Origin: a bacterium
GTDB lineage: Bacteria; Pseudomonadota; Alphaproteobacteria; Rs-D84; CACZYB01
NCBI GenBank assembly: GCA_024692925.1
Contig: JAILLX010000043.1
Coordinates: 1 to 11,394, forward strand
Reading direction: 5' to 3'
DNA: 11,394 bases
The position numbers and the translations under genes are program-made. The notes under the pieces are model-generated. The model was given only the letters and a program-made list of their open reading frames with translations, was not told where the DNA came from and made no database searches. Numbering within the stretch: position 1 is the first letter of the stretch; the number at the start of each line of letters is the position of its first letter. Below are positions 1 through 5,188 of the stretch, in pieces.

Positions 1-591
1 GCCTATACATCTGACTTTTTCTGTGCCGATGGAAAATCAAACCCTATGAATGTAGAATACAAAGATGACTTTTTCCTTTCTGCTGCATTTGGTATAAATT
101 CTGCAAATATGCTTCGTTTAGAACTTTCATATTATCGTTTAGGCAAAGCAATTGAAATGGAAGGTCTTAATCAAGTTGCTGGCATTTCCCAAAAATATAC
201 AAGTGGCATTGATTTAAAGGGAGGTTCCATAAACCTTTACCTTGATTTAGTTGGTGATCGAAGACAACCATACCTACTTTTTGTTCCTTATGTAATGGCA
301 GGTATCGGTGCATCCCAAATTACACTTGATGACATAGCTTTTACTGATGCAACATCAACTAACTATACAATAGGTGGCAAAGAACAAAGAAATCAAACCA
401 TCATTTATGGTGCAGGTTTTACTGCTGGACTTAACAACTACATTTCGCTTGATATAGGATACAGATTTTATAATTTTGGAAAAATAAAAACCGATGTGGG
501 GATGAGTGATGGTTCAACAAATTACGATGTGCAACTTGAATCAGATTTAAAAGCCCACATAGTCACAGTAGGTCTAAAATTACAAATATAA
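1..591 (+). CDS. Outer-membrane beta-barrel protein, 5' end missing
   Basis: The frame is open from base 1, so the gene starts before the window; the ATG at 46 is only an internal methionine. The 196 visible residues alternate short amphipathic strands with polar loops, as in porin-like barrels: a strand ending in LELSYYRLG, a longer strand YLLFVPYVMAGIGASQI, then YGAGFTAGLNNYISLDIGYRFYNFG, a long polar loop, and a last strand IVTVGLKLQI at the C-terminus. The pattern 'PYVMAGIG ... AGFTAGL ... LDIGYRF' resembles the OmpA-like/Msp4-type surface-antigen barrels common in Alphaproteobacteria. The last residue is Ile rather than the usual Phe, so the C-terminal assembly signal is slightly atypical. 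A role as a surface protein or porin in the outer membrane is inferred from the fold; ligand unknown. A terminator follows at once, so this gene ends its transcript. Confidence 0.75.
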   Translation, partial: AYTSDFFCADGKSNPMNVEYKDDFFLSAAFGINSANMLRLELSYYRLGKAIEMEGLNQVAGISQKYTSGIDLKGGSINLYLDLVGDRRQPYLLFVPYVMAGIGASQITLDDIAFTDATSTNYTIGGKEQRNQTIIYGAGFTAGLNNYISLDIGYRFYNFGKIKTDVGMSDGSTNYDVQLESDLKAHIVTVGLKLQI

Positions 592-619
592 AAAATCCCC
601 CTCAGATGAGGGGATTTTT
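591..619 (+). terminator. Rho-independent terminator of the barrel gene
   Basis: It begins at the last base of the barrel gene's stop codon. A run AAAAATCCCC pairs with GGGGATTTTT, with CTC/GAG extending the stem around an AGAT loop and one bulged C. The stem is followed by a T-run. The A-rich left arm means it could also stop transcription coming from the opposite side. Read directly from the sequence; efficiency not known. Confidence 0.8.
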
Positions 620-660
620 TATGCTATTACAAAGAGATATTGTCATTCCTACCGCCCCCC

Positions 661-687
661 TGTCATCCCGAATTTATTTCGGGATCT
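661..687 (+). repeat. 27-nt palindromic repeat, copy A
   Basis: The unit begins TGTCAT, contains the hairpin CCCGAA-TTTAT-TTCGGG, and ends ATCT. It is identical over all 27 bases to the copy at 2042-2068. A partial copy of the left end (TGTCATTCC) lies 20 nt before it at 641, next to a run of six C. It is followed within 13 nt by an inverted, degenerate partner (hairpin 701-719), giving the same head-to-head arrangement seen at 2042-2096. Confidence 0.8.
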
Positions 688-700
688 AAAAAACAAAATA

Positions 701-719
701 CCCTGAAACAAGTTCAGGG
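701..719 (-). terminator. Repeat-derived hairpin terminating the cysteine-rich gene
   Basis: CCCTGAA and TTCAGGG form a 7-bp stem. On the minus strand the hairpin lies about 10 nt after the stop codon of the cysteine-rich gene and is followed by TATTTTGTTTTTT, so it should act as an intrinsic terminator. It has the stem and loop of the 27-nt repeat family (compare 2070-2096) but has lost the TGTCA end, so it looks like a repeat copy taken over as a terminator. On the plus strand it is also followed by a short T-run. Confidence 0.6.
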
Positions 720-729
720 GATTTTTCTT

Positions 730-1482
730 TCATTTTGTATTGTTATCGCACTGACCAGTAGATGAATACTGACATGCGGTATGACTACTGTTCACCTTGT
801 AATAAAGCGTCCTACGTCCGGATTTTGTAACCGTACGAGTTTTAGTACATGATTTTGAACAAGAATAAGATTCTGTTTTTGTTGGACGTTCATATCGTAC
901 ACAAATTTCACACGTTCCATTACTACCACCATAACCACTATGACTGCAGCTTGTTGAAGTTCCATATTCAACACATGTCGGAGAACCTTCTACCTCTCTA
1001 GTACAAGTATCGGAACAAGTATCAGTATATGATTCATCCACATAATACGTACAACTTTCGCTACTATTTGAACAGGTTGTACAACTTGTTGCACCAGTAC
1101 TTGAAGAAAAAGTACTGCCGGTACATGCCTTGCAACTTGATTGTCCAGCAAGGTTTTGATACTGACCTTTTGGACATGGGGTACATGATGATGAACCTGC
1201 GGATGAGTAGGTTCCGGCTGGACATGCCTTACAACTTGTCTGTCCGCTCAAATCTTGATACTGACCTTTTGGGCATGGGGTGCAGGATGATGAACCTACT
1301 GTGGATGAATAGGTCCCTGCCGGACACTTCGTACACGACGTCACCGCCCCACCTTTAGAGTAATAACCAACAGGGCATGCTGTACAATGGAAATATTTTT
1401 CTTCCTTTGGATTTGCAGAATTTGCGGTTTGTATTCCTGCGAGTATGAACGCAGAAGTCGAAATTAAATGCTTTAGTTTCAT
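730..1482 (-). CDS. Secreted cysteine-rich protein with GCC2/GCC3 (TNFR-like) repeats
   Basis: Predicted 250-residue exported protein. The start at 1482 is chosen because AGGAGG sits 6 nt upstream and the product then opens with a clean signal peptide (MKLKH, hydrophobic LISTSAFILAGI, cleavage likely after ANSA near residue 23); an in-frame ATG at 1572 would bury that signal behind 30 charged residues. Residues 33-137 are cysteine pairs CxxC spaced by about 13 residues in units of the type CPAGTYSS...SSCTPC / PKGQYQ...GQ(T/S)SCKA, matching the ephrin-receptor-like GCC2/GCC3 family. Residues 53-86 and 87-119 are near-perfect tandem copies. The remainder is Ser/Thr-rich with CxxxC and CxxC pairs and no family I recognise. 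The mature part has 25 Cys, so periplasmic or surface disulfide folding is expected. The function is unknown; adhesion or host contact would be a guess. The gene is more G+C-rich than the core genes and stands alone, with a repeat-derived terminator after it. Confidence 0.8.
   Translation of the reverse strand: MKLKHLISTSAFILAGIQTANSANPKEEKYFHCTACPVGYYSKGGAVTSCTKCPAGTYSSTVGSSSCTPCPKGQYQDLSGQTSCKACPAGTYSSAGSSSCTPCPKGQYQNLAGQSSCKACTGSTFSSSTGATSCTTCSNSSESCTYYVDESYTDTCSDTCTREVEGSPTCVEYGTSTSCSHSGYGGSNGTCEICVRYERPTKTESYSCSKSCTKTRTVTKSGRRTLYYKVNSSHTACQYSSTGQCDNNTK
1126..1326 (-). repeat. Two tandem intragenic units of 102 and 99 nt
   Basis: Two adjacent units of the cysteine-rich gene (1225-1326 and 1126-1224) encode almost the same 33-34 residues. 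They differ by one codon (STVGSS versus SAGSS) and a few substitutions (QDLSGQT versus QNLAGQS). DNA identity is high, so copy number could change by recombination or slippage without shifting frame, because both units are multiples of three. Confidence 0.75.
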
Positions 1483-1488
1483 GTTTTT

Positions 1489-1494
1489 CCTCCT
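1489..1494 (-). promoter_or_regulatory. Shine-Dalgarno AGGAGG fixing the start of the cysteine-rich gene
   Basis: A perfect AGGAGG lies 6 nt before the ATG at 1482. The in-frame ATG at 1572 has no comparable site at proper distance. Two more purine-rich motifs (GAGGAG at 1529-1534, GGAGGAG at 1549-1555) lie farther up the leader but neither is followed by an ATG. Confidence 0.75.
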
Positions 1495-1577
1495 TAAATT
1501 AAACATTCTTTTTCTTGAGGGGTCGCAACTCCTCGTTTGAAGGGTTATCTCCTCCATCATCCGAAGAACCACACCTC

Positions 1578-1604
1578 CGTCATCCTGAACTTGATTCAGG
1601 ATCT
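1578..1604 (+). repeat. 27-nt palindromic repeat, copy B
   Basis: Begins CGTCAT, hairpin CCTGAA-CTTGA-TTCAGG, ends ATCT. It has the same length and layout as copy A, but position 4 of the stem is T/A instead of C/G, so the pairing is kept by a matched change on both arms. It lies upstream of the cysteine-rich gene. Confidence 0.75.
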
Positions 1605-1621
1605 TTTCGGGCTTTTAATTT

Positions 1622-2040
1622 CGTGACTTTCATGCTTACTCGAGGCTTTAAGGTGGGCGGAGAAAAGCATGAAAACCTCCACCCATTTTAAGGGTTTGAT
1701 TTTGATGTGAGTGTGCGAATCTTTACAACCCGCCCGTAGCCCACAGAAAACCTTGGTTCATCGCCTATAGCATAAACAAAAAACCACCGATAAAATGATG
1801 TGATCAAAAAATAGTTTTTTGATAAGTTGAGGTTGAGAAAATTCCCCTGTAAAAACAGAATGTTAGATAATACTTGTTGCAAAAAAATTTGAAACAGGAT
1901 ATACTAATCAAAAAAAGGGTGGTTTTTTTGATATGTTGTAGCCCAAAAATCCAGCCTATCCGCCCTCTACATCCTAACAGATAAATTTTTCGATAACGCT
2001 TCCAAATCGAAGCCTTGGAATGGGTGCCCTCCACTACCAT
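1622..2040. repeat. Non-coding region with nested inverted repeats; candidate dispersed element
   Basis: I see no convincing gene here. Short minus-strand frames exist (64 and 78 codons) but lack ribosome binding sites and have low-complexity, Phe/Lys/Tyr-rich products. Instead the stretch has structure: TTTCATGCTT (1628-1637) inverted at 1665-1674; AAAAAACCACC (1778-1788) inverted at 1918-1928; a palindrome with 9-bp arms ATCAAAAAA/TTTTTTGAT around TAG (1803-1823); another with 10-bp arms around GGGTGG (1907-1932); and GTAGCCCA repeated directly at 1736 and 1938. After each T-rich arm comes GATA(A/T)GTTG, so the two palindromes look like diverged direct copies. It is bounded right by the 27-nt repeat at 2042. 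It could be a decayed mobile element, a MITE-like sequence or a structured RNA; the sequence alone does not decide. Confidence 0.45.
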
Positions 2041-2041
2041 A

Positions 2042-2096
2042 TGTCATCCCGAATTTATTTCGGGATCTTAGACCCTGAAACAAGTTCAGGGTGACA
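2042..2096. repeat. Head-to-head pair of 27-nt palindromic repeats (copies C and E)
   Basis: Copy C (2042-2068) is identical to copy A. After one spacer base, copy E (2070-2096) follows in the opposite orientation with stem CCCTGAA/TTCAGGG and loop CTTGT on its own strand. The composite is thus bounded by TGTCA and TGACA, with two hairpins inside. The same order (C-type hairpin, spacer, inverted E-type hairpin) occurs at 661-719. Confidence 0.8.
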
Positions 2097-2117
2097 GCGG
2101 ATACTATGTCGGATTAT

Positions 2118-2144
2118 GGATTCCGGATCAAGTCCGGAATGACA
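2118..2144 (-). repeat. 27-nt palindromic repeat, copy D
   Basis: Read on the minus strand it begins TGTCAT, has stem ATTCCGGA/TCCGGAAT around CTTGA, and ends in TCC. The stem is 8 bp and perfect; its bases differ from the other copies on both arms at once. It lies 46 nt beyond the stop codon of lpxK and could form a 3' hairpin on that transcript, although no T-run follows. Confidence 0.75.
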
Positions 2145-2190
2145 AAGGAAAGCAGAACATACACTGTAATGATAAAAATTCACAATAAAT

Positions 2191-3165
2191 TTATTTCAAA
2201 ATAATATCAAAAAATTGTTTTTCCCTATCTATACTCAAATCTATTTCAACGGGAATTATTTTCTTTTGATATTTTGGTGGTATTTTTACATAATCCTTTG
2301 TCGTAGTAAGAATAGGAAGTTTACCAGCAGATTTTATAATTTTTTCAAAATCTTCGTCACTATATGTATGATGATCAGGAAATTCAAACGAGCGTTTGAT
2401 TTTTATTTTTTCCCCAATCAATGTATCATAAAATTTTTGTGGATTTCCAATTCCGGCAAAGGCAATAACTTCTTTACCAGCAAATTTTTTCAAATCTTTG
2501 GCAACTGTTTTTGCATAAAAAATTGGTAAATTATACTTTGATAATTTTTTTTCAAACAAGCGATTGATTTTTCTCATAATAACAATAGCATTTGCTTTTT
2601 TCACACCACTTTTAATTCCTTCACGAAGTGGACCAGCGGGAAAAATAAAACCGTTTCCGACTGTTTGCATTCCATCAAAAACTAAAACTGATTTATCCTT
2701 AGCAAGGGTATAATTTTGAAGCCCATCATCCATAATTATCATATCAACTTTGCCTTCAAGAACCATTGCTCCATTAGCACGATTAGTACAAATACAAACA
2801 GGAACCCTTCCCTTAAATTTTTTATAAATCATAAAAACTTCGTCACCTACATCAATAGCAGAATGTTTCTTTCCATCAACCAAAACAGGTACAGATGATG
2901 AAAGAGCACCACCATATCCACGGGAAAGAACACCAACTTTTATTCCTTTGTTTAATAAAGTTTCAATAATTTTTATAACTAATGGTGTTTTTCCAACGCC
3001 ACCAAGAGTAATATTTCCAATGCAAAGCACTTTTGCCTTTGATTTATATGGTGTTGAAAACAGTCTTTTAATATTAGATATAAGCCAATAAATAGCAGAT
3101 AATGGCAAAAATAAAATTCCAATACCGAGTTTTGTGTTGAAATATTTAGGAGTTTGTGCTTTCAT
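2191..3165 (-). CDS. lpxK: Tetraacyldisaccharide 4'-kinase (lipid A synthesis)
   Basis: LpxK phosphorylates the 4' position of the lipid A disaccharide using ATP, at the cytoplasmic face of the inner membrane; it is the sixth step of the Raetz pathway. The 324 residues are the normal length. Visible: an N-terminal hydrophobic helix (about 12-30) that anchors the family to the membrane; the Walker A loop GNITLGGVGKTP (50-61); SRGYGG (81-86); DVGDE (105-109), whose Asp 108 fits the family's catalytic Asp; DDGLQ (146-150), the Mg-binding motif; FPAGPLRE (175-182); AFAGIGNP (235-242); FPDHH (262-266); and TTTKDYVK (287-294). All expected motifs are present, so it should be active. AAAGGA sits 8 nt before the ATG. 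kdtA (waaA), a common neighbour, is not beside it; instead sufE diverges from it. Confidence 0.95.
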   Translation of the reverse strand: MKAQTPKYFNTKLGIGILFLPLSAIYWLISNIKRLFSTPYKSKAKVLCIGNITLGGVGKTPLVIKIIETLLNKGIKVGVLSRGYGGALSSSVPVLVDGKKHSAIDVGDEVFMIYKKFKGRVPVCICTNRANGAMVLEGKVDMIIMDDGLQNYTLAKDKSVLVFDGMQTVGNGFIFPAGPLREGIKSGVKKANAIVIMRKINRLFEKKLSKYNLPIFYAKTVAKDLKKFAGKEVIAFAGIGNPQKFYDTLIGEKIKIKRSFEFPDHHTYSDEDFEKIIKSAGKLPILTTTKDYVKIPPKYQKKIIPVEIDLSIDREKQFFDIILK

Positions 3166-3221
3166 ATCAATAATCCTTTGTTAATAAGGATAATTATATA
3201 ATAAAAAAAAGTACTAGTCAA
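3166..3221. promoter_or_regulatory. Divergent promoter region between lpxK and sufE
   Basis: This 56-nt AT-rich spacer must hold both promoters. A perfect TATAAT lies at 3197-3202 for the sufE side, predicting a start about 13 nt before its ATG; no Shine-Dalgarno is visible in that short leader. On the minus strand TATAAT falls at 3194-3199, overlapping the other, so the two promoters probably compete. I see no good -35 box for either, and positions are inferred. Confidence 0.4.
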
Positions 3222-3611
3222 ATGAACATAGAAGAAATAAAACAAAACTTTGATTTAATGGAAGATGGTGAAGAAAAGTTTACCTATGTAATTGAACTTG
3301 GGAAACAACTTTCGCCCTATCCTCAAAATAAAAAAACTGAGGAACATAAAATTTATGGTTGTTCATCAACTGTTTGGTTCAATAAAAATGAAGTTGATAA
3401 TAAATATTATTTCGATTTCGAAAGCGATGCACTTATTGTAAAAGGACTACTTTTTATTATAAAAACAATATTTGATGGGAAAACAAAGGAAGAAATTAAA
3501 ACAATTAATGCCAATAAAATCTTTGAAGAAATTGGGCTTAAATCAATACTTTCTAATCAAAGACAAGTTGGACTTTCGTCAATTATTTCAAAAATAGAAA
3601 GTGAGAATTAG
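3222..3611 (+). CDS. sufE: SufE-family cysteine desulfurase sulfur acceptor
   Basis: SufE takes the persulfide sulfur from the desulfurase SufS and raises its activity, feeding sulfur to Fe-S cluster assembly in the cytosol. The 129 residues are near the usual 130-140. The active-site cysteine is Cys47 in HKIYGCSSTVWF, matching the family pattern GCQSxVW. The family's C-terminal motif (GL..LSP.R..GL) appears as IGLKSILSNQRQVGLSSII (104-122). No other suf or isc gene is in the window, so it acts from a separate locus. The leader is short, with no clear ribosome binding site. A CsdE-like partner is the alternative, as the families are close. Confidence 0.9.
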   Translation: MNIEEIKQNFDLMEDGEEKFTYVIELGKQLSPYPQNKKTEEHKIYGCSSTVWFNKNEVDNKYYFDFESDALIVKGLLFIIKTIFDGKTKEEIKTINANKIFEEIGLKSILSNQRQVGLSSIISKIESEN

Positions 3612-3629
3612 GAACAAAAACTTTTAAAT

Positions 3630-3658
3630 TTGATTTTTTTCCAATTATAAGATATAAT
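3630..3658 (+). promoter_or_regulatory. Strong sigma70-type promoter for the M23 peptidase gene
   Basis: TTGATT at 3630-3635, a 17-nt spacer, then a perfect TATAAT at 3653-3658. Seven bases beyond the -10 box is 3665, one base from the ATG at 3666, so the message would have virtually no leader. The start site is predicted from spacing only. Confidence 0.55.
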
Positions 3659-3665
3659 AAGAAGA

Positions 3666-5087
3666 ATGAGAAGAATAAAGATAACACATCAAAATATTAA
3701 AAAATATATTGCTAAACCTCATTTTCAGGTTTTTTTAGCAAGTTTTTCTGTTTGTCTTTTACTGTTTTTTATAATTTCAAAACAATCAGGAAGTAATATT
3801 CCGCCAAGGATACAGGATGCATTTGATCCTATTATTTCAACAACTAATACTGTTAAGAAAAACATTGTGCCAAAGACACCAATTAACGGTATTTTTGGAA
3901 GTATGTTTTCAAATATAAATGAGTACACAATATCTGTGAAATCTGGGGATAGCATTGCTTCAATACTTTCAAGTTTAGATATTTCCTATAATGAAATTTT
4001 GGATGTAAGCAAATCTATAACATCAATATTTAACCTTTCGGATTTACGACCAGATAATGATAAAATTATTGTAAGGGTTAAACCTGCAACTTCAAAGGAT
4101 AGTAAACCCGAACTTTCATCATTAGAAATAATAAAAAGTCCAATTTATAAAATTGTTTCAACAAAAACCGATACTGGGTTTAAAACCGTTGAATCAAAGT
4201 CCAGCGTAAATACTGAACTTGTTCGTGGTGAAGGCGTTATTGAAAAAGGGGCAAGTCTTACTCAAGTTGCTGTACAACAAGGAATCCCTTATAACGTTAT
4301 TGATAAATTTTATGAAATTTTTTCATTTGATGTGGATTTTGAACGTGATATTTACCCTGGGGATAAATTTCAAATTATGTATGAACAACTTTATTCTGAT
4401 AATGGCGAATATTTAGGAAGTGGCAATGTCATTTTTGCCTCACTTTACCTTAATTCAAGACGCAGTGAGTTCAGACTTTTTAGATATGAAAATCAAAAGG
4501 GTACAGTTGGATATTATGATGAAAATGGAAAGGGAGCATCAAAAACTTTGAAAAAAACTCCGATAAACGGGGCAAGAATTTCATCAAAATATGGAAACAG
4601 AAAACACCCTGTACTTGGATATTCAAAGGCTCATAAGGGTGTTGATTTTGCTGCACCAACTGGAACTCCTATACCTGCTGCGGGAAGTGGAAAAGTCGTA
4701 TTTCGTGGTTGGATAAATGGATATGGAAATTATATAAAAATTCGCCATAATGGAACTTATTCTACTGCATATGCACATATGAGTAGATTTAAGTCAGATG
4801 TAAAAACTGGGACACAAGTAAAGCAAGGTCAAATAATTGGATATGTCGGTTCAACTGGACTTTCGACTGGACCTCATCTTCACTATGAAATAATAAAGGA
4901 TGGAATACAAGTTAACCCATTGTCTGTGAAACTTCCATCAATACAAAATTTAAGTGGAAACGAGATTGCAAAATTTACATCTGTGCGTGATAAAATAAAT
5001 ATTCAATTTGCTGTATTGGATAAGAATTTTAGCCAATTTGCAACTTTGATTGATGTAAATGCTATTGATTCAGATATGCTTAAATAA
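3666..5087 (+). CDS. M23 zinc endopeptidase, OapA/MepM-like
   Basis: Membrane-anchored peptidoglycan DD-endopeptidase of the LytM family, expected to cut cross-links in the periplasm during wall growth. 473 residues: basic N-terminus, one membrane helix (about 20-38), a linker, an OapA/LysM-like region (about 85-140: YTISVKSGDSIASIL), a second domain like that of Csd3/MepM (about 185-280, with FDVDFERDIYPGDKFQIMYE), and the catalytic M23 domain (about 300-420). The zinc ligands are His323 and Asp327 (HKGVD) and His406 (HLH); His371 and His404 fit the catalytic histidines. All are present, so it should be an active enzyme rather than an EnvC/NlpD-type activator. The start is supported by the promoter ending next to it. 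In many alphaproteobacteria an M23 gene stands before yajC-secDF; here secD follows without yajC. Confidence 0.9.
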   Translation: MRRIKITHQNIKKYIAKPHFQVFLASFSVCLLLFFIISKQSGSNIPPRIQDAFDPIISTTNTVKKNIVPKTPINGIFGSMFSNINEYTISVKSGDSIASILSSLDISYNEILDVSKSITSIFNLSDLRPDNDKIIVRVKPATSKDSKPELSSLEIIKSPIYKIVSTKTDTGFKTVESKSSVNTELVRGEGVIEKGASLTQVAVQQGIPYNVIDKFYEIFSFDVDFERDIYPGDKFQIMYEQLYSDNGEYLGSGNVIFASLYLNSRRSEFRLFRYENQKGTVGYYDENGKGASKTLKKTPINGARISSKYGNRKHPVLGYSKAHKGVDFAAPTGTPIPAAGSGKVVFRGWINGYGNYIKIRHNGTYSTAYAHMSRFKSDVKTGTQVKQGQIIGYVGSTGLSTGPHLHYEIIKDGIQVNPLSVKLPSIQNLSGNEIAKFTSVRDKINIQFAVLDKNFSQFATLIDVNAIDSDMLK

Positions 5088-5125
5088 TCATATAAAAATT
5101 TATTCAATTTTATGTATCTTTACCC

Positions 5126-5154
5126 TTGAAAAATAGAGAAAGATTTTGTATCCT
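5126..5154 (+). promoter_or_regulatory. Possible promoter of the secD-gatA-gatB-miaB run
   Basis: TTGAAA at 5126-5131 and TATCCT at 5149-5154 with a 17-nt spacer; a start near 5161 would give a leader of about 28 nt carrying the secD ribosome binding site. No terminator is seen after the M23 gene, so read-through from upstream is also possible. Confidence 0.3.
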
Positions 5155-5175
5155 TTTTATTATTTTAAATATTTT

Positions 5176-5180
5176 AGGAG
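5176..5180 (+). promoter_or_regulatory. Shine-Dalgarno AGGAG setting the secD start
   Basis: AGGAG lies 8 nt before the ATG at 5189. This decides for that start over an upstream in-frame TTG at 5126, which has no such site and would add 21 residues ahead of the signal-anchor helix. Confidence 0.75.
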
Positions 5181-5188
5181 TATTTGTT

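Noticed and set aside
1029..1358. Plus-strand frame of 109 codons opposite the cysteine-rich gene
   Set aside because: Antisense shadow of the repeat gene; its repetitive Met/Leu/Asp pattern simply mirrors the cysteine repeats and it has no start signal.
1483..1572. Upstream in-frame ATG extending the cysteine-rich protein by 30 residues
   Set aside because: The extension is charged and precedes an otherwise perfect signal peptide; AGGAGG sits at the right distance from the inner ATG at 1482.
1804..2040. Minus-strand frame of 78 codons (and an overlapping one of 64 codons at 1688-1882)
   Set aside because: No ribosome binding site, low-complexity Phe/Lys/Tyr-rich products, frames run through palindromes and T-runs. 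Treated as part of the structured non-coding region; could be decayed element coding.
1622..2040. tmRNA, 6S RNA or RNase P RNA in the gene-free stretch
   Set aside because: I looked for a tRNA-like end, a tag reading frame and the conserved RNase P core on both strands and found none.
640..2150. CRISPR array from the repeated palindromes
   Set aside because: Copies are irregularly spaced, in both orientations and divergent; there are no uniform spacers and no cas genes.
5126..5188. TTG start 21 codons upstream for SecD
   Set aside because: No Shine-Dalgarno there, while AGGAG lies 8 nt before the ATG at 5189; the extra residues are not part of the family.
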